Assembly: GCA_934754335.1 (NCBI GenBank)
Contig: CAKVHY010000005.1
Location: 1 to 64,000 of the forward strand
Origin: an uncultured Clostridia bacterium
GTDB taxonomy: Bacteria; Bacillota; Clostridia; Christensenellales; UBA1242
Reading direction: 5' to 3'
Length of the DNA stretch: 64,000 nt
Under the pieces are notes generated by a model that saw nothing but the letters and a program-made list of their open reading frames with translations, did not search any database and had not been told where the DNA came from. Both the position numbers and the translations under genes were made by a program. Below are positions 25,961-35,100 of the stretch, in pieces. Position 1 is the first letter of the stretch. Each line of letters opens with the position of its first letter.

Positions 25961-25996
25961 AAAAAGAGTTTTACTTTAATCGTAAAACTCTTTTTT
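25961..25996 (-). terminator. galE terminator
   Basis: On the minus strand AAAAAGAGTTTTAC and GTAAAACTCTTTTT form a perfect 14-bp stem with a 7-base loop followed by T residues. Confidence 0.9.
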
Positions 25997-26014
25997 TAAT
26001 TTAAATTAGATTTT

Positions 26015-27115
26015 TCATTTCTCTTCTTTAGTATCTTCAGATTCGGAAACTTCTTTTGCTTCTTCTTTTTTCAAAGCCTTTTCTTTTTCCTTCTCTTCTT
26101 TTTCTTTCTCTTTTTCCAATTTAACTTGGAATTTATATGAACTTTCACACATATCAGTTAAAGTTTTTTCTGCCACCCAATTCAATTCTCTTTTTGCCTT
26201 ATCAACTCTGGCAAAATTCATAGCAACATCGCCACTTCTACGTTTTGCGAACTCATATTTAACCTTGTTTCCACAAATCTTATTAAACTCTTTAACAATT
26301 TCTAGAACGCTATAGCCTTTGCCTGTGCCTAAGTTATAATAATCGAATAAAGATTTAGAGTTCTCAAGTTTTTCCAATGCTTTAATATGACCTTTTGCCA
26401 AGTCCACAACATGAATATAATCTCGAACGCCAGTACCATCTGGAGTTTCATAATCCTTACCAAAGATATTTAAGTGGTCCAATTTCCCAACTGCCACCTG
26501 CGTTATATATGGCATCAAATTATTAGGAGTACCATTACAATCTTCACCAATCAATCCGCTCTCATGCGCACCAATTGGATTAAAATAACGCAAAATCGCA
26601 AATTTATATGACTTATCTGCATCGTAAATATCACTTAACATTCTTTCAATAATTCTTTTTGTTCTGCCATAAGGATTTGTGGTTTTACAAGGTTCAGATT
26701 CATCAACTGGAACTTTTTCTGGCTCACCATAAACACAAGCACTTGAACTAAATACCATGTTCTTAACGTTATGTTTTTGCATAACATCTAGCAAATTCAT
26801 CGTGCTAATCAAGTTGTTTTCATAATACATTAATGGTTTTTCGCAAGATTCACCCACCGCTTTATAGCCTGCCAAATGAATTATTGATTCAATATCTTCT
26901 TTATCAAAAATTTCATTTAATGCTTCCTTTTCGCAAAGGTCTTCTTGATAGAATGAAAATTCCTTACCGGTGATTTTCTTAATCTTATCAACAACATCAA
27001 TTTTAGAATTACTTAGGTTATCGACTATAACAACATCATATCCTGCATCTAATAGTTCCACTGCAGTATGTGAGCCAATATAACCCAATCCACCTGTTAG
27101 CAATACTTTTCCCAT
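26015..27115 (-). CDS. galE: UDP-glucose 4-epimerase
   Basis: A 366-residue extended short-chain dehydrogenase that interconverts UDP-glucose and UDP-galactose using bound NAD. The Rossmann motif is TGGLGYIGSH (7-16), and the catalytic triad is S124 with Y149-x3-K153 (YGRTK). The usual GalE core ends near 325; the last 40 residues are a Glu/Lys-rich tail (EKEKEKEEKEKEKALKKE) not normally present. The enzyme supplies UDP-galactose for polysaccharide or galactose metabolism. No other galactose genes are nearby, and it is transcribed alone. Confidence 0.93.
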   Translation of the reverse strand: MGKVLLTGGLGYIGSHTAVELLDAGYDVVIVDNLSNSKIDVVDKIKKITGKEFSFYQEDLCEKEALNEIFDKEDIESIIHLAGYKAVGESCEKPLMYYENNLISTMNLLDVMQKHNVKNMVFSSSACVYGEPEKVPVDESEPCKTTNPYGRTKRIIERMLSDIYDADKSYKFAILRYFNPIGAHESGLIGEDCNGTPNNLMPYITQVAVGKLDHLNIFGKDYETPDGTGVRDYIHVVDLAKGHIKALEKLENSKSLFDYYNLGTGKGYSVLEIVKEFNKICGNKVKYEFAKRRSGDVAMNFARVDKAKRELNWVAEKTLTDMCESSYKFQVKLEKEKEKEEKEKEKALKKEEAKEVSESEDTKEEK

Positions 27116-27378
27116 AAATAATTTTTAACTCCTTCATTTCAGTTTTCAAAAACGCTTACATTTATTTATATGATTCAACCAATCTCATAGGATTATTGAA
27201 TACACTAAACAAATGTTACGGAAATTTATAAACCTGAAAATTTCTCCAACAATATTCTATCATATTACAAGCAAATTTCAAACAAAATAATATATTTCTT
27301 AAACTTAAATGAGAGATTTGTAAAATATGCACTAAAAAAACACATTAAAATAATTAAACTTTAACGTGCCTTTTCTTA

Positions 27379-27855
27379 CTAATACTTAATAAATAAAACT
27401 TTATATTGGATTTTATCAACGCCTGGGTTATCCACAACAACCACATCGCCAACTTTTTTTCCAATTAACGCCTTTCCAATTGGGCTTTCATTAGAAATTA
27501 AGCCTTGCGCAGGATTGCTTTCACTACTTCCCATAATCTTAAACGTTACAGTTTCATCAAATTCTTTATCATAAACTTCAACTGTACAGCCAATATTAAC
27601 TTTATTTTGGTCAACCTTCAACTTAGAAATTATCTTTGCTTTTCTTAATTTTTCTTCGATTTCGCTAATTTCTAATTCCATTGCCGCCTCTTCATTTCTT
27701 GCAGCATCATATTCACTATTTTCGCTTATATCACCAAAACTTCTTGCAAATCTTATTTTTTCTGCAACTTCAACTCTGCCAGTACTTTTAAGATAAAGCA
27801 ATCTTTCTTCTAATTCTTTATAACCCTCTTTTGTTAAATAAATTTGTTCTTCCAT
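27379..27855 (-). CDS. greA: Transcription elongation factor GreA
   Basis: A 158-residue protein that rescues backtracked RNA polymerase by stimulating transcript cleavage. The N-terminal coiled-coil hairpin carries the acidic tip sequence GDISENSEYDAARNEEAAM, with the conserved Asp and Glu that enter the polymerase channel; the C-terminal FKBP-like domain has NIGCTVEVYD and SNESPIGKALIGKKVGD. The ATG following GGAGG was chosen; a longer frame of 14 residues would lie upstream of the SD. It has its own consensus promoter. Confidence 0.96.
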   Translation of the reverse strand: MEEQIYLTKEGYKELEERLLYLKSTGRVEVAEKIRFARSFGDISENSEYDAARNEEAAMELEISEIEEKLRKAKIISKLKVDQNKVNIGCTVEVYDKEFDETVTFKIMGSSESNPAQGLISNESPIGKALIGKKVGDVVVVDNPGVDKIQYKVLFIKY

Positions 27856-27933
27856 ATTTAAGCCTCCAAATTTTAAAAAAAATAAACGATAAGCCACATA
27901 AAAGCAAATCGACCTTCTTTTTCAGACTGCATT

Positions 27934-27962
27934 ATTATATATAAAAAGAAAATGGTTGTCAA
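27934..27962 (-). promoter_or_regulatory. greA promoter
   Basis: A perfect TTGACA and TATAAT with 17-bp spacing on the minus strand, about 80 bp before the greA ATG. Confidence 0.85.
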
Positions 27963-28058
27963 TAATTATTATGCATTTATTTCAAAAAAGTTTCTTTAGT
28001 TACTTTATTCAAATGTAATAAAAATATGCTTTCATTCAACAAATTCTAAAAAATATTT

Positions 28059-28085
28059 TTGACAAATTAAATTTTATGTTATAAT
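28059..28085 (+). promoter_or_regulatory. Promoter of the 87-residue gene
   Basis: TTGACA and TATAAT are separated by 15 bp, and TG one base before the -10 box gives an extended -10 that can offset the short spacer. Confidence 0.6.
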
Positions 28086-28107
28086 TATCTTATTAAAGGA
28101 ATTGAAA

Positions 28108-28371
28108 ATGATAAGAATTTGGGCTAGAATAACAACTGATAATAAAGTTTTAAATAGTTTTATTTATGAAAAAGATGAAGATTTTACAATAGATAATTTT
28201 AACGATTATCTTCATGATATTTGCGAGCATTTTGACATTCCCGCACCTCTTCTTATGATAAAACATTACAAAAATTTCATTTTATTCAATCAAGCAATTT
28301 TCGATAAAACTGATTTTATTGAAAAAATCTATTTTGAAAAACTAATTTTAACAAACGCACCTTTAGATTAA
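28108..28371 (+). CDS. Hypothetical protein, 87 residues
   Basis: A small soluble protein starting MIRIWARITTDNKVLNSFIY and rich in Phe, Asp and Lys. The pattern of two strands and helices with HDICEHFDIPAPLLMIKHY is consistent with a compact alpha/beta fold, but I do not know a family for it. AAAGGA precedes the ATG, and it has its own promoter and terminator, so it is a single-gene unit. Confidence 0.65.
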   Translation: MIRIWARITTDNKVLNSFIYEKDEDFTIDNFNDYLHDICEHFDIPAPLLMIKHYKNFILFNQAIFDKTDFIEKIYFEKLILTNAPLD

Positions 28372-28388
28372 TTCTAAAGGTTTTATTT
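28360..28388 (+). terminator. Terminator overlapping the end of the 87-residue gene
   Basis: CCTTTAGA and TCTAAAGG pair around the stop codon and are followed by TTTTATTTTTTT. Confidence 0.8.
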
Positions 28389-28444
28389 TTTTGCATAAAA
28401 TTAAAAGTTTTTTGCCAAACTAATAACATAAAAAGGAGAATTTT

Positions 28445-28894
28445 ATGTTATCACTAATCGCATTTATTTTAGCAATTGTTGGGTCTATAAACTGGTTTTG
28501 TATTGGACTATTACAGTTTGATTTTGTGGCAGGGTTATTTGGTTCGCAAAGTAGTATTTTCTCAAGAATAATTTATGTTGCAGTAGGGCTATCGGCATTT
28601 ATCTTACTATTTAATTTGATTAAAAACAAAGGCAAAATCACTTTCGATTTTAAAAGCAAAAAAGAAGCCACAACACTATCTCATAAACCAGCGTTATCTA
28701 AGGCTGAAGCAGATAGAGAATTTCATGAACCAAGTTACAAACCTAATGATTTTAACGAACACAAAAATTTTGAACATGATGATAAGACCAATACAGAAAC
28801 AAGAATTAAACCTTATGATTTATCTGAAGAATCTGGCAATTCATACAGGCCAAAAGAAAATATAGAAGAAAAAGAAGATAATCATTCAATGTAA
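28445..28894 (+). CDS. DUF378 membrane protein with a hydrophilic tail
   Basis: A 149-residue protein. The first 65 residues match DUF378: two membrane segments around SLIAFILAIVGSINWFCIGL and IIYVAVGLSAFILLFNLI. The family is usually only about 60-80 residues long; here a charged tail of about 85 residues (rich in His, Asn, Glu, Asp and Lys) follows and probably faces the cytoplasm. AAAGGAG precedes the ATG. The function of the family is unknown. Confidence 0.8.
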   Translation: MLSLIAFILAIVGSINWFCIGLLQFDFVAGLFGSQSSIFSRIIYVAVGLSAFILLFNLIKNKGKITFDFKSKKEATTLSHKPALSKAEADREFHEPSYKPNDFNEHKNFEHDDKTNTETRIKPYDLSEESGNSYRPKENIEEKEDNHSM

Positions 28895-28916
28895 AAAACC
28901 TTCTAATATAAAAAAC

Positions 28917-28944
28917 AAAGTCCCTAAGTCATTTGGGGACTTTT
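28917..28944 (+). terminator. Terminator of the DUF378 gene
   Basis: AAAGTCCC and GGGGACTTT form a hairpin ending in TTTT. Confidence 0.75.
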
Positions 28945-29040
28945 AACATATAAAATACCTGCACGATTTTCTATATTTTACTTTTTATTTAATTTCGTTT
29001 CATGCAATCATAAACAAAAGTTTTCACGAGATTCTTACTT

Positions 29041-29946
29041 CTATCTTATGCTTTTAAGAGTATCTAAAATAAAGTTTGTGGTTTCTTTTGCATTTTTAAT
29101 CACTTGATAGCAATGAATTCCATTGGGATTATCTTTTATTATGCTCTGACCTGCTTTTTTGCCATCTGTTTCAATATCTATCCAGCATTTTTTAAAGTCA
29201 AAAAATTCAGGTTTTACAAGTGCTAAAACAGACAACGGGTCGAATATAGCAAAGGCTGTTGGATCCATACTTTCATAACTACCAGCAATCATTTCAGCAA
29301 TTATTTCCTGAGTTGGAGAGACTTTATCAGACACGAACTCGCTCTTTTTAGCCCTACTCTCAAACCCCAACTCCATTGGATTAAGAATTAATGGCACCTC
29401 GCTTTTTACAACCAAATCAAAGGCTTCTGGATCAAAATATGAGTTAAATTCAGCATAAGGGGTAATATTCCCCTTGCCCTTAACTGAGCCAATCATAGTG
29501 TAAATATTCTCAATCTTTGATTTAATTTCAGGATACATAATTAAAAGTTTTGCAACATTTGTAAGTGGTCCAAGGCATAAAAGAGTTACTTTATTTCTAC
29601 TTTTCTTAATAGTTTCATACATTGCTTCCACTGAGTTTGGCAAGGTTGGGTAGTTTTGCTTAGAAACTTTGAAATGCCCTAGTCCGCTCCGACCATGTAC
29701 ATATTCCGCACTCACGTCTTTGGATTTCACCAACGGGCTCTCAGAACCCTTTGCCACTTCACAACCATCAAAGTAAGTTTTTACAAAGAATTTTAAATTG
29801 TTTGTTGTGGTTTCGATTGGAATATTGCCCGCTGTGGAACAAAACAATTTAATATTAAAATCTTTTTTGTATTTATACAACAAAAGCAACGCAAGAGCGT
29901 CGTCAATGCCAGGATCGGTATCTACAATCAATGTTCTATTCGTCAT
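29041..29946 (-). CDS. Inosine/uridine-preferring nucleoside hydrolase
   Basis: This 301-residue cytosolic enzyme splits nucleosides into base and ribose. The Ca-binding motif DTDPGIDDALAL lies at residues 7-18, and the further family stretches LCLGPLTNVAKLL and ILNPMELGFESRA are present. It lies 49 bp behind a ribokinase gene, so ribose released here can be phosphorylated at once. The start after AAGGAG was chosen; a longer frame starts 36 bp upstream and lacks an SD. It resembles the RihA/RihB group; base preference cannot be judged. Confidence 0.93.
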   Translation of the reverse strand: MTNRTLIVDTDPGIDDALALLLLYKYKKDFNIKLFCSTAGNIPIETTTNNLKFFVKTYFDGCEVAKGSESPLVKSKDVSAEYVHGRSGLGHFKVSKQNYPTLPNSVEAMYETIKKSRNKVTLLCLGPLTNVAKLLIMYPEIKSKIENIYTMIGSVKGKGNITPYAEFNSYFDPEAFDLVVKSEVPLILNPMELGFESRAKKSEFVSDKVSPTQEIIAEMIAGSYESMDPTAFAIFDPLSVLALVKPEFFDFKKCWIDIETDGKKAGQSIIKDNPNGIHCYQVIKNAKETTNFILDTLKSIR

Positions 29947-29995
29947 TTTATCTCCTTGAAATTTGTAAAAGTTAAGAAACAACTTATAAATGTTA

Positions 29996-30922
29996 TTACT
30001 TAAGTTTGTCGATGTCTAATTTTATTTTATTTTTCTTAATGTATGCCAAAACTTTCTCCAACTTAGGCATACCTGTTTGAGCACCCAAAACTGTGGTTTT
30101 AAGGCCAGCACAAACATTGGCAAAAGTTAAAGCCTGTCCTATTTCTAGCCCTTTATTTATCGCCACCATAAATGAACCTAGGAATGTATCACCAGCACCA
30201 GTTGTATCCACAACTTTCACATTTATTGCTGGAATGTTTACAACGTCTTTACCATTTGAATAATAGCAACCATCTCCGCCTTTGGTTAGGATTAGTTTAT
30301 TTGGATATTTTTGCAAAACTTCCATAGGTTTTTTAGCGTTATACCCACGAACTTTTTCAATCTCCACTTCGTTCACAATAACAAAATCCGAGTTCTCGAA
30401 AAGTTCAAAAGGATAATCTTTAATTGGGGACGGATTAAGAACAAACTTAATTCCATTTGCTTTGCAAATTCTATTTGCTTCTATTAGGCTTTCTATCGGA
30501 ACTTCAAACATTCCGCCCATAATTCCACATTCCAAAATGGCTTTTTCTTGGCTCTTTATATGATTTTTATCTACTAATGAGTTCGCCCCAGGGACAACAA
30601 TTATTTGGTTGTTTTTATTAGAAACTGTAATATTTGCAATTCCGCCAGACATGCCCTTTATTTTTTTGATGCCTTTTGTGCAAACTTTTTCTTCTTTTAA
30701 GTGGGATAGGATATTTTGGCTGAATAAATCTTCACCAACCGCTGAAAACAGATTTACTTTAGCACCCAGTCTTGCCGAAGCCACCGCTTCGTTACAACCC
30801 TTTCCGCCAAAACAAATTTTAAACTCTTCACCTGTAATTGTTTCTCCAATTTTAGGTAGTGTATTAGTGGTGACAACTAAATCTGTGTTTATGCTACCCA
30901 CAACTCCAATTTTATCTTTCAT
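29996..30922 (-). CDS. rbsK: Ribokinase (PfkB family)
   Basis: A 308-residue sugar kinase phosphorylating ribose (or another furanose) with ATP. The PfkB signature 1 GGKGCNEAVASARLGA is near residue 39, and signature 2 DTTGAGDTFLGSF with the catalytic Asp near 250; N-terminal GSINTDLVV is typical of RbsK. It sits between trmL (14 bp) and the nucleoside hydrolase, pointing to use of ribose freed from nucleosides. Two ATGs stand 6 bp apart; the second has AAGGGAG at the better distance. Confidence 0.88.
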   Translation of the reverse strand: MKDKIGVVGSINTDLVVTTNTLPKIGETITGEEFKICFGGKGCNEAVASARLGAKVNLFSAVGEDLFSQNILSHLKEEKVCTKGIKKIKGMSGGIANITVSNKNNQIIVVPGANSLVDKNHIKSQEKAILECGIMGGMFEVPIESLIEANRICKANGIKFVLNPSPIKDYPFELFENSDFVIVNEVEIEKVRGYNAKKPMEVLQKYPNKLILTKGGDGCYYSNGKDVVNIPAINVKVVDTTGAGDTFLGSFMVAINKGLEIGQALTFANVCAGLKTTVLGAQTGMPKLEKVLAYIKKNKIKLDIDKLK

Positions 30923-30936
30923 CTCCATTCTCCCTT

Positions 30937-31425
30937 TTAATCTATTCTTCCTGTCAAACTGCCTTCGTCCTTTAATCCGTCAAAATTATTTTGTCTTAAC
31001 GCTTCATATAGAATAATCGCCACTGAATTAGATAAATTCAAACTCCTTGCCTTCTCAATCATAGGAATTCTTATACAATCTTCATAATGTGCTTTCAAAA
31101 TACTTTCCCTTATGCCAAAACTTTCTTTGCCAAACACAATAAAACAGTCTTTATCGTATTTTACATCAGCATAAGTTTTCTTAGATTTGGTGGAAGCAAA
31201 ATAAAACTTTGCATTGGGGTTACTCTCCATAATTTCTTCAAAAGTATCCACCACTTTCACATTGGCAAAATCTCTATAGTCCATGCCGGCTCTTCTAAAA
31301 TGTTTTTCATCAAGGTCAAAACCAAGCGGTTTAACCATATATAGGTTTGTGTTTGTAACAGCACAAGTCCTTACAATATTTCCAGCGTTTTGCGGAATTT
31401 CAGGTTCAATTAAAACAATATTCAT
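30937..31425 (-). CDS. trmL: tRNA (cytidine/uridine-34 2'-O)-methyltransferase
   Basis: A 162-residue SPOUT-class methyltransferase. The N-terminus VLIEPEIPQNAGNIVRTCA and the knot region IVFGKESFGIRESIL and IRIPMIEKARSLNLSNSVAI are diagnostic of TrmL, which methylates the wobble ribose of tRNA-Leu isoacceptors, including CAA, using SAM. A tRNA-Leu(CAA) gene lies 430 bp away on the other strand. It is the first gene of an operon with ribokinase and nucleoside hydrolase. AAAGGA precedes the ATG. Confidence 0.94.
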   Translation of the reverse strand: MNIVLIEPEIPQNAGNIVRTCAVTNTNLYMVKPLGFDLDEKHFRRAGMDYRDFANVKVVDTFEEIMESNPNAKFYFASTKSKKTYADVKYDKDCFIVFGKESFGIRESILKAHYEDCIRIPMIEKARSLNLSNSVAIILYEALRQNNFDGLKDEGSLTGRID

Positions 31426-31557
31426 AAGTATTTCCTTTTATCTTAAAAGATTATATCAAATAAAAGGATTTTGTTAAAATTAATTTGTTCATCTTTAGAT
31501 AAATTTATTAATTTTTTGCAAACTTTAAATTTTGTAAAACTTTTTGCATATAAAATG

Positions 31558-31586
31558 TTGCCTTTTTTCTAATTTTGTGATACTAT
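31558..31586 (+). promoter_or_regulatory. Candidate promoter of the tRNA-Leu unit
   Basis: TTGCCT and TACTAT are separated by 17 bp, 270 bp before the mature tRNA. If used, the tandem repeats would be transcribed as a 5' leader. Confidence 0.4.
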
Positions 31587-31658
31587 TTTTCTAGTTTCAG
31601 CAATAGTGCTTGGAATTTAGTTCGCTAGATTCATAAGGAAACGATTAAAAATTAGCAA

Positions 31659-31854
31659 TCCACTTCTTGCCGAAGTGTATTACAAAACAGGTAGTTCATT
31701 CTGAAGCGGGGCTCTCAAAATGAGCCGGCACTTACAAATATATATTTTTATTCCACTTCTTGCCGAAGTGTATTACAAAACAGGTAGCCCATTCTGGAGC
31801 GGGGCTCTCAAAATGAGCCAGCACTTACAACTGAATATTTTTATTCCACTTCTT
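31659..31854 (+). repeat. 93-bp tandem repeats leading into tRNA-Leu
   Basis: CACTTCTTGCCGAAGTG starts at 31661, 31754 and 31847, exactly 93 bp apart; the third copy runs into the tRNA, whose first bases GCCGAAGTG are its end. Each full unit forms a hairpin CACTTC/GAAGTG and a second one GGCTC/GAGCC with a 7-base loop TCAAAAT, recalling an anticodon arm. The units appear derived from the 5' end of the tRNA gene and its flank. The rest of 31426-31658 holds only the trmL upstream region and the candidate promoter. Confidence 0.8.
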
Positions 31855-31936
31855 GCCGAAGTGGCGAAACGGCAGACGCACACGACTCAAAATCGTGCGG
31901 GAAACCATGGGGGTTCGAGTCCCCCCTTCGGCACCA
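31855..31936 (+). tRNA. tRNA-Leu (anticodon CAA), CCA encoded
   Basis: An 82-nt class II tRNA. The acceptor GCCGAAG pairs with CTTCGGC, the anticodon stem CACGA/TCGTG carries the loop CTCAAAA with anticodon CAA, a variable arm follows, and the T-arm is GGGGGTTCGAGTCCCCC. ACCA completes the 3' end in the gene. It reads UUG codons. Confidence 0.96.
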
Positions 31937-31943
31937 AATAATC

Positions 31944-31974
31944 GAAAAGAAAAGTCTTAATGGCTTTTTTTTGT
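31944..31974 (+). terminator. tRNA-Leu terminator
   Basis: AAAAGTC and GGCTTTT form a short stem followed by a long T-run just after the tRNA. Confidence 0.6.
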
Positions 31975-32082
31975 TTGCAATGAAAGAAAACAAATTAGTA
32001 AATAAGTTTAGAATTTATAATCAAAAACAGGTTTGGTTTTATACATACAAATGTATCGTTTAAGTACAATATGAATTATACA

Positions 32083-32120
32083 AAAAAACATATTAGACTA
32101 TAAAATCTAATATGTTTTTT
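32083..32120. terminator. Bidirectional terminator after the giant gene
   Basis: AAAAAACATATTAGA and TCTAATATGTTTTTT form a perfect 15-bp stem with an 8-base loop and T-runs on both strands, 33 bp after the giant gene's stop. Confidence 0.85.
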
Positions 32121-32153
32121 AACATTGCTATTGCAATCTTTACAAAATCTACT

Positions 32154-35100
32154 CTAACGCTTCTTTGTTACATTCTTTTGTTTACTATCAAAAACCGAAG
32201 TCTTTGCTGGAAACACGATTTCTGCTTCAATTGGAAGCGACGTTGAAGAAGTACATTTGCAATGATCTGGACATTTGCCACATACGATACATAAACCGTT
32301 ATGTTTACCACAATGATCACAGCCACTTTCCGCACAGAATCTTGCGCTCTCACATGTTGAGCAATAAACTGGCTCAATGTTATCATGCCTATTATAGGCT
32401 ATGTCTGTACCACAGCAAGCACAAGTAATATGCCATATGCAACCCTCATCATTACAATGTAATGCACATTTCCCACTAACTGAACATTTCTCGGCATTTG
32501 CACAATCAGAACAATAAGTGGAGCCTTCACTTATTTGCGCGCCACAACAATCACAATGGCTATGTGGATAATGATTCAAGCATACACCGCAATCTTCATT
32601 TCCATTCTCATCATAATGCGTACATGGTGCACAACTTCCACACCAGCCTGAATCACCATCTAAACAAGCGTAATCACAACCATCACACGGACAATGACCA
32701 TGTGGATAGTGGGTTTCACAAGTTCCATGGCTACACTTTGCACTCTCACAAGCATCGCAATAAGAATTTGACATACTTGAAACGTAATTATCGCAACCAT
32801 TACATGCACAAACGCTATAATGATGACCATCACAATGATTTGTACAGTGCGAGGTGCCATCATGACCACCAGAATTAGAACAAATCGCTCCTGAGCAGTT
32901 TATAGTGCAGACCAAATAACCATTACTAGTTTTCAACTTCGACTTAGCAATCTTTGTTGTGTGATATTCACAATCTACACATGCACAATAATCCATGCCA
33001 TCTACCAACACATAAAGTGTTCTTGGGCGAGTTATATATGTAACAGTAATAGTGTTTGAAGTACTATTTTCCACTTTTAATGAAACAGTACTATCTTTTT
33101 CCAACAAGTTAAATTCAGCATTATCTGAAGTTTTAGAAGAATATATGCCAGAAATTACAATATCTTCACTTAGTGTGAAATTAAAATTAACATTTGAATA
33201 ATATGGACCATAATAATCACCATCTGAGCCGAAATTTATATTTGCAGTTGATTTATCATGCAATTCTAGATTTACTCTGATATAGAACATTGCATAAAGA
33301 GTTATATCTTCTGTGAATGTATCACTAAATGAGTATGATATATCAGCCGAAGTATTTTGATACTTTAATACTGGACTACCATTTTCAATTGTATACCAAC
33401 CATAAAATTTGTAACCATCTTTAGCGGTTGCCGAAACTGTGATTTCTGTTCCCTCTGGGTCAATCTCATAAGTATTGGCTACGAATGTCCCAAAATTTTC
33501 ATTTAACTTAAACTCGTTTGAGTTATCATCTGCACAAGTTATATAATCCAAAGTTAAAGTATAAGATGAAATCGCCTGTTCTTCAAGATTTTCCCAAGCA
33601 AGACGTGCCAACTTAACAACCTTATTTCCATCTTCAAATGGAATATTCGCACTCACGAATACCCAGCCGGTTTCACTTACGCCATTTGTTCCGAAAGTCC
33701 AATTTTCATAAGAACTTTGCTTCTTAAATTCGTTATATGTTTTACTTATGCAACCAGTAGAATCTTTTGAGTCACTGCCATTGCCATATGTGGCACCCTT
33801 ATTTGCACAGAAATAATTGTTTGTAAATTCATAACTGGCAGTGCTTGGGCAACTTCCAACAATTCCACCAATTTGGCTTCCTTGCAATGTTCCCAATGAA
33901 TAGCAATTTGAGATTGTTAATTTTTCACCATTAGAATTGAATTCTCCAAGTATTCCACCAACATTTGCACCACTTGAAATATTTCCAATGTTATAGCAAT
34001 TATTAATTGCAGTTTTACCATATGATGCACCAACTAATCCACCAGACGCATTACCATTAGCACTAATCGTTCCATAATTAACGCATTCTTCCATCTTGCA
34101 TTCAAATACAGAATTAACATCTCTGCTCTCCATTGTACCAACGAAACCACCCATGCAATAACTACCATTAGATGTTGATGTAATGCTTGCGTAATTTGCA
34201 CACTGATAAAAGTATATATTTTGATACACAGAATTAGCAATTGCACCACTCGCTAAAATTGAACCTTCCACTATAATGTTTTTAAACATTATCTGATTAT
34301 TTGGATTGGTTCCAGCATAAGCAGCCAAGCAAATTGCCGGTGCTGATGAATTATTTGCAATTATCTTAAGGTTATATACATAACTTATCATGCTAATATT
34401 TGCCACAGTATCAGAGATACCTACCACCTGAAATAACGATTTGTTTGAGCCATCAACTCTTGTGATTGTATGACCGCCACCATCGTAATGACCAAGCAAA
34501 TTGGTTTGAATTAACATATTAGAAGCACTTTCCACGATATCTGCAGTTTGATGGAAATACGAATCAACATTTCCAAAGAATTCAGATGTGGCATACTTAT
34601 TAAAGTCGTCCACGCTTGCAATTAGATATGGATATTCCATTGAGCCATCTTGATCAGTATAGAATGCATATAATGTTTTATTTGCATTAAATCTAACCAC
34701 CTGACCATCATTATATATATTTCCATCATCGTCAATCCAATATAGGAAACGATCGGTGGAGAATTTAATAGGTTCTAGATATGCATTCACACCTTTGCCT
34801 ATCTCTTGAGAGTACGAATCAGTTGGGTTTGTTTTATCGTTTTGATAAGTTATTATAACCGTATCAACTTCAAGATCTTCCCACCATAGCCTTGGCAACG
34901 AATAAGAATATATAGTTCCATTAATCATCACCTTGCCATTTTCAATCCATTGCCAATACCAAGAAGCATCGTCCTTTCTATCAATACCTTGCTTTCTTAT
35001 ATACCAGCCTTCTGAATATGTATCTCTATTAATTAAATTTGAGATAAGTTTTGGTGTACCAATTGCTTGAGTATTTTCTTCAGAATCTGCTAAATAATAT

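Larger units (their letters stand above)
25217..26014. other. AT-rich stretch without intact genes
   Basis: These 798 bases hold the minus-strand promoter at the left, a degenerate transposase-like relic at about 25796-25875, a hairpin at 25911-25928 and the galE terminator at 25961-25996. I see nothing recognisable between about 25320 and 25790; all frames are broken by frequent stops, as in decayed sequence. Confidence 0.6.

Noticed and set aside
31720..31941. 73-codon plus-strand frame
   Set aside because: It runs through the 93-bp repeats and the whole tRNA-Leu gene; the repeats alone explain its internal repetition.
32498..32878. His-rich plus-strand frame opposite the giant gene's 3' end
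   Set aside because: It is the complement of the Cys/His-rich coding region, without an SD, and the minus-strand frame is continuous with 5,000 upstream codons.
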